Shown here: piece by piece, positions 7,236-17,355 of the stretch
Position numbering within the stretch: position 1 is the stretch's first letter
How the letters are laid out: each line of letters opens with the position of its first letter
From: an uncultured Verrucomicrobia subdivision 3 bacterium
Lineage (GTDB): Bacteria > Verrucomicrobiota > Verrucomicrobiia > Limisphaerales > UBA11358
Direction: 5' to 3'
Assembly: GCA_903835255.1 (NCBI GenBank)
Contig: CAILMI010000007.1
Location: forward strand, 1 to 61,080
Length of the DNA stretch: 61,080 bases
Notes under the pieces: generated by a model
The model's database searches: none
What the model was told of the DNA's origin: nothing
Seen by the model: the letters and a program-made list of their open reading frames with translations, nothing else
Translations under genes and position numbers: made by a program

Positions 7236-8072
7236 TCAGGACTTGATGTCGCGCACTTGAAACGCCATCGCGCCAATGACAAACGCGGTGGCGCTGACGG
7301 CGAACAGGACGATTTCGGACTGGCAGATTTGCATCCAGGGGGCCGGGTCGCTGAAGATCAGCAGCCAGCATTTGAAGTGGTGGGTAATGAACCAGTCATC
7401 GTAGCGGTCGAAGAACGGGATGTTTTCCATGACCATGCTGAGGAATAGAAGCGAGAGGGCCAGGATGGTGGCTGCCGAGGGCTTCATGTTGAAGCAGGAG
7501 AACATGAAGGCGACCGACACCATGACGCTCGCATTGACGGCCATGAACGAGAGGGAGAAAATAAACCGCACCAGCCCGTCCTGCGCTGATAAAACCGCGA
7601 ACGCCTGGCCGGGCGCAAAGACAAACATTCCTTTCCAGGGAAACAGCAGGCTCGCAAAGCCCATCGCGGTCAGGCCGAGCATCAGCACCAGCACGATGGC
7701 GAAGATGATTCCCGCCATCCATTTCACGAACAGCAATCGGAGGCGGGAGACGGGCCGCAAGAGAATCATCCGCAGCGTGCCGTCCTCGGCTTCCTTCGCC
7801 ACCAGATCGCCGCCGATGAGCGTGGCGTAGAGCGGCATGAGCAGCATGATTTGCGGGATCAGCATCACGACGGAGACGGTCAGCACGGAGATGAATTCCG
7901 CGGCGAGGTAGCCGTTCCCATTGAGCAGCTTTTCAAAATCGCCTTGCCAGCGCGTGTATTTGAACGCGAGCAGCATCAGCGACTGCGCCAGCAAAAACGC
8001 GCCAAAGCCGATGTAGGTGCGCTTCTTGCCGAAGAGCTTCCAGAGTTCGTTTTTTAATTGGGCGAGGAACAT
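7236..8072 (-). CDS. ABC-2 type transporter permease
   Basis: 278-residue integral membrane protein with about six hydrophobic segments. A short basic N-terminus (MFLAQLKNELWKLFGKKRTY) precedes the first helix, and EAEDGTLRMILLRPVSRLRL lies in the first cytoplasmic loop. That loop motif (E-x-GT-R-LL-RPVSR) is diagnostic of ABC-2 permeases of the Nos/Cca/bacitracin-export type. It lies 105 bp downstream of its ATPase on the same strand and surely pairs with it. The substrate cannot be read from the sequence; such pairs export peptides, drugs or copper-site components, or act on cell-surface polymers. Confidence 0.88.
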   Translation of the reverse strand: MFLAQLKNELWKLFGKKRTYIGFGAFLLAQSLMLLAFKYTRWQGDFEKLLNGNGYLAAEFISVLTVSVVMLIPQIMLLMPLYATLIGGDLVAKEAEDGTLRMILLRPVSRLRLLFVKWMAGIIFAIVLVLMLGLTAMGFASLLFPWKGMFVFAPGQAFAVLSAQDGLVRFIFSLSFMAVNASVMVSVAFMFSCFNMKPSAATILALSLLFLSMVMENIPFFDRYDDWFITHHFKCWLLIFSDPAPWMQICQSEIVLFAVSATAFVIGAMAFQVRDIKS

Positions 8073-8177
8073 GGGATCATTGGGGAAACTTCAAACAACG
8101 AAGGCTCCCGTTTGAGAGGGAAAAGGAATTGCGCGCGCATCGCCGATGTCCGGCGCGGGATGCTGGAGATTCGGGGC

Positions 8178-9083
8178 TCATTGTTTTTCCTCGCGAGGCC
8201 GGCGAATCAGGCCCAGATAAAAATCCTCCACCGTCTGTTCGTGCTGCCAGATGCCCTGGACGTCCATGCCGGCGGCGACCAGGGCTTGAGCCACCTCCGC
8301 CGTCGAACGCCCTGCAGCCAGCGTGATGAAGCGGTCTTCTGCCGCGGCTGTGATCAAGCCGCGCGCGAGCAGCAACCGGCTCGCCGCCGCAAAATCCGGC
8401 GTCTTCAACGCCACCTTGCCAAGGGCGCTTTTCACCTCGGCGACGCTGCCTTCAAAAACTTTCACACCCTGCCGCAACACGGCGAAGCGCGTGCAGAGCT
8501 GCTCCACTTCATTCAGCAGGTGGGATGAAAGCAGGAGGGTCAGACCCAGCTCGCGCTGCAGGCGGAGAATCGTCTGGCGCATTTCGTGAATGCCCTCGGG
8601 GTCAAGGCCGTCGCTCGGCTCGTCGAGGATCAGCAATTCCGGCCGGGGCAACAACGCCTGTGCGAGGGCCAATCGGGAACGCATCCCGTGCGAATACGTC
8701 CCCACCTTGGACTGCTCGCGGCCGGTGAGGCCGACCCACTCGATCACCTCGCGGATCCGTGCCTTGGAAGTCGGCGCGGTGTAGGCGCTGAAAATTTCCA
8801 GGTTGCGCCATCCGCTCAGGTAATCGTAGAAGGCCGGCGCTTCAAAAATGGCGCCGACCGGCATCAGCGCGGCGCGGCGACTGGATTGGACATTGTGGCC
8901 GCAGACCATCACCTCGCCGCGGGTCGGCCAGACCTGGCCGAGCATCATGCCGATGGCGGTGCTTTTGCCGGCGCCGTTGTGGCCGAGCAGCCCGAAAACT
9001 TCCCCGCGCTGCACGGTGAGCGACAGATCGTCCACCGCGATGCGGCGGGCGAATTTCTTGGTGACGTTGCGCAGCGCGATCAT
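8178..9083 (-). CDS. ABC transporter ATP-binding protein
   Basis: 301 residues with a complete nucleotide-binding domain: Walker [10 protein letters not shown] (about residue 34), signature [16 protein letters not shown], Walker [14 protein letters not shown] and switch histidine in [10 protein letters not shown]. The variant signature (SHGMRSR rather than LSGGQ) is common in ABC-2 exporters. The C-terminal 80 residues form the usual regulatory extension. The start overlaps the stop of the pseudopilin gene by 4 bp (ATGA), so this four-gene minus-strand set is an operon. Confidence 0.93.
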   Translation of the reverse strand: MIALRNVTKKFARRIAVDDLSLTVQRGEVFGLLGHNGAGKSTAIGMMLGQVWPTRGEVMVCGHNVQSSRRAALMPVGAIFEAPAFYDYLSGWRNLEIFSAYTAPTSKARIREVIEWVGLTGREQSKVGTYSHGMRSRLALAQALLPRPELLILDEPSDGLDPEGIHEMRQTILRLQRELGLTLLLSSHLLNEVEQLCTRFAVLRQGVKVFEGSVAEVKSALGKVALKTPDFAAASRLLLARGLITAAAEDRFITLAAGRSTAEVAQALVAAGMDVQGIWQHEQTVEDFYLGLIRRPREEKQ

Positions 9084-9640
9084 TTGGAGCCCTCGATTGC
9101 CAGCAGATTTTTGATGTGGCCGTCGGCGTAGAGATAATTCACGGCTTTGCCTGCCCCGCGCGCCTTATGAAAATCCTCCTTATCGTAAACCACGGGGATT
9201 TCATGGGGATCAAAGCGGAGGTTGAAAACCTTCAAATGATCCGCATCCTCGCCGTTGAGCAGGCTGTTCCAGGCATAACTCGAGCCGGTGCGCTCAAAAA
9301 AATGCGCCCCATCCGATGGGCAGCCCAGCACGCGGGCGTTGCCGAGGTGTGACGCGAGCACAGTGTGGATGGCGGGGAACGTGTTGGTGACCGCCATGGC
9401 GGCGTCGGTGGAAACATCGCGCATCACCGGGAGCTTGTTATTATTTTCCGAAACATAAATCTGCAATCCGATGCCGATCTGATGCAGATGGCCCAGACAA
9501 ACCGTGGCGCGCGCCGATTCCTTAGAGCGGCCCAACGCGGGCAGCAGCAGCGCAGCGAGAATCGCGATGAGGGCCATCACCACCAGCAGTTCGACCAGCG
9601 TGAACGCCCCGGCCGCTTTTTTTCGCGAAGGAAAATTCAT
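9080..9640 (-). CDS. Prepilin/pseudopilin-type protein (type II secretion G-like)
   Basis: 186 residues. The N-terminus has the prepilin peptidase site and hydrophobic spine: [20 protein letters not shown], cleaved after the Gly with Glu at +5. The C-terminal domain is of the H-X9-DG-type family common in Verrucomicrobiota/Planctomycetota, with the pattern [23 protein letters not shown] and a final [12 protein letters not shown]. Its operon membership with an ABC exporter, rather than with a pilus or secretion cluster, is unusual. Role unknown. Confidence 0.85.
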   Translation of the reverse strand: MNFPSRKKAAGAFTLVELLVVMALIAILAALLLPALGRSKESARATVCLGHLHQIGIGLQIYVSENNNKLPVMRDVSTDAAMAVTNTFPAIHTVLASHLGNARVLGCPSDGAHFFERTGSSYAWNSLLNGEDADHLKVFNLRFDPHEIPVVYDKEDFHKARGAGKAVNYLYADGHIKNLLAIEGSK

Positions 9641-9642
9641 GG

Positions 9643-10254
9643 CTATTGCCCGCGCATCATCCGGCCGCTTTCCATGGCGCGCTGCATCTCTTCCAGCAAC
9701 GGCGCCACTTCCGCCTTGGTCTGCGCGGAGCTTTGGCTGTAAAAACTTTTAAGGCCTATTTTTGTGACTTTTTCCTGGAGTTCTGGACTGAACGCCACGC
9801 CCCCGGGGCCGGATGGCGGGCGCCCGCCGGCGGTCAGCTTTTGCTGCGCGTCTTTCATTTGCTTGACGGCTTGCTCCACCACCCGCTGCCGCTTGTCGGC
9901 GGGCATTCCCTCGAAAGCCGCGAGCATCTGCTTGAAGCCGGTGGGCAAGGTCGCTTCAAGAAATGCACCTTTCTCCTCCGGGGACATTTTTTCAAACCAC
10001 GCCAGGCGCTCCAGCCGCAACCGCTGCCGGTCTTCGAGCGAGAGCGCATTGAGCAGGGCCGCAAGCTTCTGGATGGACGCCGCGCGTTCTGCGGCGGACA
10101 AATGGCTGAAATCCACCGAATCCCCATAAGCACGGACTTTTTCGGGTGTGACCTTGGCGTTCTGGGCGATTTTGTAGGCGGCGATTGCGACCCCCCAAAT
10201 GACCAGAAGGACGACCCCCGCCAAAAGAATCGGGCGCTGTCGCTGATTCAACAT
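9643..10254 (-). CDS. Membrane-anchored helical protein, function unknown
   Basis: 203 residues. One N-terminal transmembrane helix ([19 protein letters not shown]) leads a periplasmic-type, alpha-helical, Glu/Lys/Arg-rich domain with recurrent short helical units ([51 protein letters not shown]). These units resemble the loop-helix units of DUF3106-like proteins such as the one at 55338-56318. It is first in the operon and separated from the pseudopilin by 2 bp. No enzyme motif. Confidence 0.75.
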   Translation of the reverse strand: MLNQRQRPILLAGVVLLVIWGVAIAAYKIAQNAKVTPEKVRAYGDSVDFSHLSAAERAASIQKLAALLNALSLEDRQRLRLERLAWFEKMSPEEKGAFLEATLPTGFKQMLAAFEGMPADKRQRVVEQAVKQMKDAQQKLTAGGRPPSGPGGVAFSPELQEKVTKIGLKSFYSQSSAQTKAEVAPLLEEMQRAMESGRMMRGQ

Positions 10255-10385
10255 GGGGAAATTCTATGACATTGTCCGGGATTCACCACGCAAAAAGTGG
10301 GCAATCGGGCGACGGGCGAGCTCCACATGGGAAATCATATCTGAAATGCGCTTGATTTACTGGCGGTCAAACTTATTTTCTTCGG

Positions 10386-13274
10386 ATGTTGTTTCCTGAA
10401 AATGCCGCCGCCGACCCTCTCGCCCACCCCGACCAGTTTATCCGCCGCCATATCGGGCCGGATGCGGTTGAAACCAGCGCGATGCTGGCGCTCCTCGGCC
10501 ACCCCACGTTGGACGGGCTGATCGATGCGGCGGTGCCGCCCACCATCCGTCTCGGGCGGAAGCTGAATCTGCCGGCGGCGCGGAGCGAATACGAGGCGCT
10601 TGCGGAACTCCGGCGCATTGCCCAGGAGAACCAGATTTTCCGCTCCTTCATCGGCCAGGGCTATTACGACACCATCACCCCGCCAGTGATTCAGCGCAAC
10701 GTGCTGGAAAACCCCGGCTGGTACACGCCCTACACGCCCTATCAGGCCGAGATTTCCCAAGGCCGGCTCGAGACGCTCCTGAATTTCCAGACCATGATCT
10801 GCGACCTCACTGCCCTGGACATCGCCAATGCGTCCATGCTGGATGAGGCCACCGCTGCGGCCGAGGCGATGACCCTGTCGCTCCGGCTCAAGGACGGCCG
10901 CACTCTTTTCTTCATCTCCGAAACCTGCCATCCCCAGACCATCGAGGTCGTCCGCGCCCGGGCCCTGGCGCTCAAACTGGAAATTGTGGTGGGCAACCCT
11001 GAGACGTTTTCATTCAGCGACAAGGTCTTCGGGGCGCTCGTGCAATATCCGGACACCTTCGGCACGATCCACGATTTTTCCAGCTTTGCGGAAAAGGCCC
11101 ATGCTGCCGGCGCCCTGCTGACCGTCGCCACGGACCTGCTCGCGCTGACCCTCCTCCCGCCGCCCGGCGAATTCGGCGCGGACATCGCCGTTGGCAGCGC
11201 CCAGCGTTTCGGCGTGCCGTTCGGGTACGGCGGACCGCACGCGGCTTTTTTTGCCACGCGCGAGGAGTTCAAGCGACAGATGCCCGGCCGCATCATCGGC
11301 GTGTCCAAGGATTCTCGCGGCAAACCCGCGCTGCGCCTTGCGCTCGGCACCCGCGAACAGCACATCCGCCGCGAGAAGGCCACCAGCAACATCTGCACCG
11401 CCCAGGCGCTGCTGGCGAACATGGCTTCGCTTTACGCCTGCTATCACGGCCCCGAGGGCTTGAAGAACATCGCCCGCCGCGTGCAGACGTTGACCCAGAT
11501 CCTGGCAGAGGGCTTAACCCAGCTCGGCCACAAAATCTCGGCTAAAAGTTATTTCGACACCCTCCGGGTGGAACTGACCGGAACCACCGCAGCCGCCATC
11601 ATCCAAATCGCGGAATCCCACCGGATTAATTTGCGGGGAATCGACGGCCAGAACCTCGGGATTTCGCTCGACGAAGCCGCCGGCGCGGCCGACGTGGCCC
11701 TGCTCTGGCGAATCTTCAACGGCGACCGCCCTGCCGACTTCACGGTCGGACAACTCGCCGCCGCCCTGCGTCCCGCGCCGCTGCCCGCGCGCCGCTCCCC
11801 CTTCCTGCAGCACGGGGTCTTCAACCGCTACCACAGCGAGACAGAAATGCTGCGCTACATCCGGCGGCTCGAATCGCGCGACCTCTCCCTCACTCACAGC
11901 ATGATTCCGCTGGGCTCCTGCACCATGAAGCTGAATGCGACGAGCGAGATGTTTCCCGTCTCCTGGCCGGAATTCGCCCGGATCCATCCGTTCGTTCCCC
12001 TCAAACAGGCGCGCGGCTATCAAATCCTGTTTCAGAACCTAGAGGATTGGCTCGCCGAAATCACCGGATTCGCCGCCATTTCATTGCAGCCCAATGCCGG
12101 ATCCCAAGGCGAATACGCCGGGCTGCTGGTCATCCGCGCCTATCATGAGTCGCGCGGCGACGCGCACCGCAACGTTTGCCTCATCCCCACGTCCGCCCAT
12201 GGCACCAACCCTGCCAGCGCGGTCATGGTGGGGATGAAAGTCGTCCCCGTCGCCTGCGACGCCAAGGGCAACATCGATGTGACCGATCTCCGCACCAAGG
12301 CCGAAGCGCACCGGGCCGATCTCTCCTGCCTGATGATCACCTATCCGAGCACCCACGGCGTGTTTGAGGAGACCATCCGCGACATTTCCGGGATCATCCA
12401 CGCAAACGGCGGCCAAGTCTATATGGACGGCGCCAATATGAACGCCCAAGTCGGCCTGACTTCGCCTGGATCCATCGGAGCGGATGTGTGCCACCTGAAT
12501 CTGCACAAGACCTTCTGCATTCCGCACGGCGGCGGCGGACCTGGTGTGGGGCCGATTGGCGTGGCCCGTCATCTCGCGCCCTTTCTGCCGAGCCATCCGC
12601 AGTTCACCGGGCGGCTGGAGGGCGCGGACCATTCCAAACAGCATATCGGACCGGTCAGCGCCGCGCCCTGGGGCAGCGCGAGCATACTCACGGTTTCATG
12701 GATGTATATCGCCATGCTGGGCGAACAGGGCCTCACCGAATCCACCAAGATCGCCATCCTGAATGCCAATTATATCGCCGCCCGATTGGAGGCGTTTTTC
12801 CCAACCCTCTACCGCAGCAAGGGCCTGGTCGCCCACGAATGCATCCTGGACCTGCGCGCGTTCCACAGCGTCACTGCCGAGGACGTGGCCAAGCGCCTGG
12901 TGGATTACGGATTCCATCCGCCGACGCTTTCCTGGCCCGTCGCCGGCACGCTCATGGTGGAACCCACGGAGAGCGAGTCCAAACGGGAACTGGACCGCTT
13001 CTGCGATGCGATGATTGCCATCCACGCGGAGATGGCCGCGGTGGAATCGGGCGCAGCGGACGCGAAAAACAATCTGCTTAAGAACGCCCCGCACACCGCC
13101 GACCAGATCGCCAGCGACTCCTGGGACCGGCCGTACACGCGCGAACAGGCGGGGTTTCCCGCCCCGGGGCTGCACGACCAGAAATTCTGGCCGCACGTCA
13201 GCCGGGTGGACAATGTTTTCGGCGACCGCAATCCAGTTTGCTCTTGCGTCGGGATGGAGGCTTACTCAAGCTGA
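10386..13274 (+). CDS. gcvP: Glycine dehydrogenase (decarboxylating), P protein
   Basis: Pyridoxal-phosphate enzyme of the glycine cleavage system: decarboxylates glycine and passes the aminomethyl group to the lipoyl arm of GcvH. At 962 residues it is the fused (alpha plus beta) form. Visible marks are the opening [28 protein letters not shown], the C-terminal-half start [13 protein letters not shown] and the Schiff-base lysine in [16 protein letters not shown]. No gcvT or gcvH gene lies in the window, so the system is split. No Shine-Dalgarno is obvious before the ATG at 10386; a weak TTGATT-16-TATTTT promoter-like pair ends just before it. Confidence 0.97.
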   Translation: MLFPENAAADPLAHPDQFIRRHIGPDAVETSAMLALLGHPTLDGLIDAAVPPTIRLGRKLNLPAARSEYEALAELRRIAQENQIFRSFIGQGYYDTITPPVIQRNVLENPGWYTPYTPYQAEISQGRLETLLNFQTMICDLTALDIANASMLDEATAAAEAMTLSLRLKDGRTLFFISETCHPQTIEVVRARALALKLEIVVGNPETFSFSDKVFGALVQYPDTFGTIHDFSSFAEKAHAAGALLTVATDLLALTLLPPPGEFGADIAVGSAQRFGVPFGYGGPHAAFFATREEFKRQMPGRIIGVSKDSRGKPALRLALGTREQHIRREKATSNICTAQALLANMASLYACYHGPEGLKNIARRVQTLTQILAEGLTQLGHKISAKSYFDTLRVELTGTTAAAIIQIAESHRINLRGIDGQNLGISLDEAAGAADVALLWRIFNGDRPADFTVGQLAAALRPAPLPARRSPFLQHGVFNRYHSETEMLRYIRRLESRDLSLTHSMIPLGSCTMKLNATSEMFPVSWPEFARIHPFVPLKQARGYQILFQNLEDWLAEITGFAAISLQPNAGSQGEYAGLLVIRAYHESRGDAHRNVCLIPTSAHGTNPASAVMVGMKVVPVACDAKGNIDVTDLRTKAEAHRADLSCLMITYPSTHGVFEETIRDISGIIHANGGQVYMDGANMNAQVGLTSPGSIGADVCHLNLHKTFCIPHGGGGPGVGPIGVARHLAPFLPSHPQFTGRLEGADHSKQHIGPVSAAPWGSASILTVSWMYIAMLGEQGLTESTKIAILNANYIAARLEAFFPTLYRSKGLVAHECILDLRAFHSVTAEDVAKRLVDYGFHPPTLSWPVAGTLMVEPTESESKRELDRFCDAMIAIHAEMAAVESGAADAKNNLLKNAPHTADQIASDSWDRPYTREQAGFPAPGLHDQKFWPHVSRVDNVFGDRNPVCSCVGMEAYSS

Positions 13275-13281
13275 GTAAGCC

Positions 13282-13725
13282 ATGAGGATCACCGATATTT
13301 TGCGCGCGGAACACACGGTGTTCCACCATCTCTTCAATCACATTGAGGCGAATGCGCCCGCGTTCAAAACCTTGTCGGAAGTAAAATCGCTGGCGCGGCT
13401 CCTGGAAAAAGTCATGGCGCCGCATTCTCACACCGAGGATGAACTCTTCATTGAACCGCTGGAGCACTGCTTCGACCAGATCGGGCACAAGGAGACATTC
13501 CATCACGAGCACGAACTCATCGAAGAGATGTTCGTCCAGATTCAAAAGGCTGGCGCGCTCAAGGGCGCCCGCAAAGGGCTGCTCGAGGTGATTGCCGCCG
13601 CCCGCAAACACTTTGAAAAAGAGGAACGCGTGGTCTTCCCCATGGCGGAGCGGATCTTGAAAGCGAAGACCTTGTCCAATCTGGGTCATGAGTGGATGGA
13701 ACGCCGCGCCGCGAGCTTGAAATAA
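13282..13725 (+). CDS. Hemerythrin HHE domain protein
   Basis: 147-residue four-helix protein with histidines and acids spaced as in hemerythrin-like iron-binding domains: HTVFHHLFNHIEA near the N-terminus, MAPHSHTEDELFIEPLE, HHEHELIEEMF and HFEKEERVVFPMAE. Likely a cytoplasmic di-iron protein that binds O2 or NO or takes part in iron handling. It starts 7 bp after the gcvP stop and is probably cotranscribed with it, perhaps fortuitously. Start ATG at 13282. Confidence 0.88.
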   Translation: MRITDILRAEHTVFHHLFNHIEANAPAFKTLSEVKSLARLLEKVMAPHSHTEDELFIEPLEHCFDQIGHKETFHHEHELIEEMFVQIQKAGALKGARKGLLEVIAAARKHFEKEERVVFPMAERILKAKTLSNLGHEWMERRAASLK

Positions 13726-14079
13726 AACCGAATCCCGAAGCGGGCTAAACTCTCGCAGCCCTTCGGCCGTCCCCAAGCGCCTCCTCCCCCCTCTCCTCCA
13801 TTTCATAGAAGAGAGGGGCAGCCGAACCACGCCGCTCCACGCCAAGATCAACTCCAGATCGAGTTTGAAATGACCCCTTTCACCCGCCGAATCAGACAGG
13901 CCACGCTCGCGCGCAGGCCCTCCCCCTCGCCCCGCGAAGTATGAGCAGGAAAAAGAGCCGCTAGGATTGGCGAGCCTCTGTTTCGGAATTCGGGATAAAA
14001 CCGACCGCCTAACCCGGACCCGGAAGTAGCCGCGACGGCTTTGGATGGTCCCAAGGCGGAACAGGAAACGGGGCGATTT
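13726..14079. other. Convergent intergenic region without gene
   Basis: 354 bp between the hemerythrin gene and the convergent deacylase gene. A second copy of the AGGATTGGCGAG...GTTTCGGAAT motif first seen near base 268 lies at about 13962-13992. A lone GCCTAAC (14007-14013) has no partner core or palindrome. No good terminator seen. Confidence 0.5.
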
Positions 14080-14865
14080 TCAGACGGGTTTCCCAGCGGA
14101 GGCAGCGGTGACCGCCTGGACCAGCGCGCGGACGCGCAGGGACAGGGGGAAATCCGAAGGCGCTTCCAGCGTGCACCCCAGCCGCGACCCGTGGTGGATC
14201 AGGTACAATCCTTCCGGCCAGTCCGGCCGTTCCGGCAGGGAAGGATCCAGGCGGATGATCCCGTGGCGCGCCGCCCGACCCTCAATAATTTCCGACGGAT
14301 CCACCGGGCAGATCCGCCCTGCGGCGGCGATGATCGTCTCCGCGAGCGACACCTGCCCGTCCGGATTTTGCTCGTAGAGATAGAAGCCGTGCGACTCCCA
14401 GTCCTCGTGCAGACAGAGATACAAATCGAAGCCCTGCTGACGCTCGAGCCAGGCGATATGGGCGCGGGTTTCGGCGGCGGCCGCGCTCCGATAATCCCGA
14501 TTCAGGTCGAGGCCGCCGGCGTTCGCGCGCCGGTTCAGGGTGAAGCCGACCGGATTCAAACACGGCAGGAGAAAAACCTCCGCCTCCGCCGGCCAAGAGT
14601 TTTCCCGGATCAGCTGGAGCGCTGCCAGAGGTCCGGCGGGTTCGTCGCCGTGGATGCCGGCGCTGACATAGATTCGGGGCGCGGGCGCGCCCGTTCTGAC
14701 GACCGGCGGGCGATGCAGTGCGAGCCATTCATGATCCCCCTCCTGATGGAAGGGCTGGCAACTCCAGCCGTGGGCGCGGGCGGCGTCTTGGACATCGCCC
14801 AGCACGGCGCGGATGTCGATGGTCTCGCCGTGATAGCCGCCGTGATTGAGTCCGAGCTTTTGCAT
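14080..14865 (-). CDS. Succinylglutamate desuccinylase/aspartoacylase-like zinc hydrolase
   Basis: 261 residues from the ATG at 14865; a longer frame would run into the end of bioB. It shows the zinc-carboxypeptidase-type signature of the AstE/AspA family: AGIHGDEPAGPLAALQ (HxxE zinc ligands), then LNPVGFTLNRRANAGGLDLN with the substrate-binding Arg and Asn, and LCLHEDWESHGFY with the third zinc-ligand His. It probably hydrolyses an amide of an acidic or aminated small molecule; the exact substrate cannot be told. It lies 68 bp downstream of bioB on the same strand. Confidence 0.83.
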   Translation of the reverse strand: MQKLGLNHGGYHGETIDIRAVLGDVQDAARAHGWSCQPFHQEGDHEWLALHRPPVVRTGAPAPRIYVSAGIHGDEPAGPLAALQLIRENSWPAEAEVFLLPCLNPVGFTLNRRANAGGLDLNRDYRSAAAAETRAHIAWLERQQGFDLYLCLHEDWESHGFYLYEQNPDGQVSLAETIIAAAGRICPVDPSEIIEGRAARHGIIRLDPSLPERPDWPEGLYLIHHGSRLGCTLEAPSDFPLSLRVRALVQAVTAASAGKPV

Positions 14866-14933
14866 GCGGGGAGATTTCACGCTGCGACGACTGGATTCAA
14901 AGCCCTGACCGCCAGGGACGGCCCGGTGCGGAA

Positions 14934-16040
14934 TTAGACCGCTGCCGGCACCGATTCGCAGGACTCCTTCCCGCAACCGCAGCCGGATTCGTCCTGATCG
15001 CTGAAGTCGTGGCTGTCCCAGTTCGGATCGAGGCCGAGGTCCTTGAGCATCTGGAGATCTTTTTCAACCGTCTGGTTCAGCGTGGTGAGATAATTCCCGA
15101 CCATGAGCGCGCTGGCGCCGGCCATGAAGATCATGCTCTGGGCATCGCGGAGATTCACCGTGCGTCCGCCCGCAATCATGATTTCCTGGCGCGGCAGGAT
15201 GAAGCGGAAGCAGGCGATGGTCTTGAGGATTTCCATCACCGGCAGCGGCTCATTTTTAGCGAAGGGCGTGCCGGGGATCGGGTTGAGGATATTAACAGGC
15301 ACAACGTTTGCGCCGATGGCTTTCAATTCAAAGGCGAGGTCGCAGCGGTCCTCACGGGTCTCCCCCATGCCGATGATGCCCCCGGAACAGATCTTGATGC
15401 CGGCCTTCTTGAGATAGCCGATGGTTTCCAGCCGGTCGTCGAACGTGTGAGTGGTGCAGGTCTGAGGGAAAAAGCGGCGCGAGCTTTCAAGATTGTGTCC
15501 GTAACATTCCAGGCCGGCCTCCTTCAGCCGGTTCGCCACTTCCTGTTTCTTGATGATGCCGAGCGAAGCATCAGGGCGCGTCTTGCCTCCCGCCTTCAGT
15601 TCCTTGATGCGGTCGCACACCTCATCCAGCATCGGGCCCTCGTTCAGCCCCTTCCACGCGGCAACCAGGCCGACGGCGGTGACTTGATTCCGGTTCGCTT
15701 CCTCTGCGGCTTCGTTCACGGGCTCCGGTTCGATGAACCCGTATTTGGGAGAGCCGGTCTGGTAATGGGAGGACTGGGAGCAGAAACTGCAGTTCTCCGA
15801 GCAGGCGCCAGCCTTGGCATTGACGATGGAACACAGATGGATTTTGTTCCCCTTGAATTTTTCACGGATGCGATTGGCCCACGACAGCAGATCCAGAATG
15901 TCGGCGGATGTTTCGAGATGGAAGAGCCACGCCGCCTCCTCCCGTGAAATATGCCCGCCGCCCAAAACCTTCTGCCCGAGCGTGGACAACCTCTGGTGAT
16001 TTCCTGCGTCAACTGATGTCGCCGTCATGGTTGACAGCAT
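14934..16040 (-). CDS. bioB: Biotin synthase
   Basis: Radical SAM enzyme that inserts sulfur into dethiobiotin. The 368-residue protein has the 4Fe-4S CxxxCxxC motif as CSENCSFCSQSSHY, the family string CYGHNLESSRRFF and an ICSGGIIGMGETREDR stretch. ILNPIPGTPF and IMIAGGRTVNLRDAQ, with the conserved Arg, bind the 2Fe-2S cluster region. The C-terminus carries an extra Cys-rich tail, SGCGCGKESCES, beyond the usual family end. ATG at 16040 is used; a second ATG four codons later (16028) is equally possible. No other bio genes are nearby. Confidence 0.97.
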   Translation of the reverse strand: MLSTMTATSVDAGNHQRLSTLGQKVLGGGHISREEAAWLFHLETSADILDLLSWANRIREKFKGNKIHLCSIVNAKAGACSENCSFCSQSSHYQTGSPKYGFIEPEPVNEAAEEANRNQVTAVGLVAAWKGLNEGPMLDEVCDRIKELKAGGKTRPDASLGIIKKQEVANRLKEAGLECYGHNLESSRRFFPQTCTTHTFDDRLETIGYLKKAGIKICSGGIIGMGETREDRCDLAFELKAIGANVVPVNILNPIPGTPFAKNEPLPVMEILKTIACFRFILPRQEIMIAGGRTVNLRDAQSMIFMAGASALMVGNYLTTLNQTVEKDLQMLKDLGLDPNWDSHDFSDQDESGCGCGKESCESVPAAV

Positions 16041-16136
16041 AATCAGAAGGGGCGAATTCGCAAGCGCGGTCTACGGCCCCGGACGCGTCCTCCCCGCTAG
16101 GCTGTCGGGGCGGGGTCCGCTCACCTCAGGGGAGGG

Positions 16137-17153
16137 TTACTGCGGCGGGGCGGGAACTTTGGAGGGGATGAACGTGTTCAGGTAGGCGGCGAGCGAGGCG
16201 ATCTGCACGTCGTTCAGCGGGCCGCCCTCGGCGCTGGAAAACGCGGGCATGAGTGATCCGGGCTTGCCGTGCTGGATCCAAGTGCGCCAGAAGTCCTCGT
16301 TGGTAGGGGTTTTGAGGGCATGCAAATCCGTGACCATCGAAGCGCGATGGGGCGATTCATGGCAGATCCCGCAGGCGACCTCGTACAGCTCCTTGCCATA
16401 TTTGCCCACGCCGGGTTTTACATGGCAGCTGGCGCAGTCGCCCTTGAAAACCGCCTGCCGGTCCACCTTGGCCGCCTCCATCGCCCGAGCGCGGTCGGCG
16501 TCCGTCATGGTGCGGACCACCGGCGGCAGCAGATTGATCCGCACTGAGAGGTTCATATTCCCCTGGTCGGTGCCGATATTGATGGTTTTGAACAAGGTGC
16601 CGCTTTTGCCGGCGAGGTTGACGCTGATTTTCAACGAGTGGCTCGACCCCGGAGGGATCGTCCAGGGCACCGGCGGGAGTTCGGCGGTCGTGCAGCCGCA
16701 CGAGGGACGCACGGAAAGAATCGTCACGGGAATCGGCGCGCTATTGGTGAACACGACCCGGTTGGTGCTTCCCCCGCCGCTATCGCCCCGCCCCTTTTTT
16801 TTACCCCAAAACCCGGCGCCGCTCCCGGGCGTCACATTGGTGATCCAGCCGGTCTCAATCTTCTTTGCGATATTGGTGAAGCTAAAGATGAACCGCGCAA
16901 AATCTTGGCCATTGGTGGCGTCCACCGTTTTGAGAATCCCATCCCACGCCAGAACGCCCTCCGGCAATGGCTGGCCCGCCCGCGACACGTCCGGCACATA
17001 AACTGCCGGGGTGGGGGCCGCGGTGGGGGCAGACGGCGGGGCTGCGGGAACGATCGCCTGGGAGGTGTCAGAGGGGGTGGCGCAGCCGCCACCCCAGAAG
17101 AGCAAAGCGCCGCACAAAACCACAGCCGCAATCCAATGACGAATGAACTTCAT
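16137..17153 (-). CDS. Lipoprotein with DUF1573 and di-heme cytochrome c domains
   Basis: 338 residues from the ATG at 17153, chosen because it opens a lipoprotein signal (WIAAVVLCGALLFWGGGC, lipobox Cys about residue 25). The middle part is a DUF1573 Ig-like domain: SVRPSCGCTTAELPPVPW, then IPPGSSHSLKISVNLAGKSG. The C-terminal part has two heme c motifs, CASCH and CGICH, and a distal methionine in GSLMPAFSSAEGG. It is therefore probably an outer- or inner-membrane-anchored periplasmic electron carrier. Fusion of DUF1573 to cytochrome c is uncommon in what I know. Confidence 0.82.
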   Translation of the reverse strand: MKFIRHWIAAVVLCGALLFWGGGCATPSDTSQAIVPAAPPSAPTAAPTPAVYVPDVSRAGQPLPEGVLAWDGILKTVDATNGQDFARFIFSFTNIAKKIETGWITNVTPGSGAGFWGKKKGRGDSGGGSTNRVVFTNSAPIPVTILSVRPSCGCTTAELPPVPWTIPPGSSHSLKISVNLAGKSGTLFKTINIGTDQGNMNLSVRINLLPPVVRTMTDADRARAMEAAKVDRQAVFKGDCASCHVKPGVGKYGKELYEVACGICHESPHRASMVTDLHALKTPTNEDFWRTWIQHGKPGSLMPAFSSAEGGPLNDVQIASLAAYLNTFIPSKVPAPPQ

Positions 17154-17355
17154 AAAAGACAGGCGGAGCATAATGAGCGCTCTTGGGCTTGACCAGAGAC
17201 AAATCAGGCAACCCATCGTGCCTTTCTAGACGATCTCCGTAGCAACAGTAAGGGTGGCGTGCAGCGTCGCCCCGAGCCACCGTCCGCTGTATTGATCGGG
17301 TTTTAAAAAACGATCCGGCGGCAGAGACAAGCGACTCTGATTTCCAAAGACGGGA

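Noticed and set aside
10260-10385. Glycine riboswitch before gcvP
   Set aside because: The 126-bp region shows none of the conserved aptamer strings and is too short for a tandem aptamer with expression platform.
14007-14013. Lone GCCTAAC as a further attC box
   Set aside because: No GTTRRRY core and no palindrome within 150 bp.
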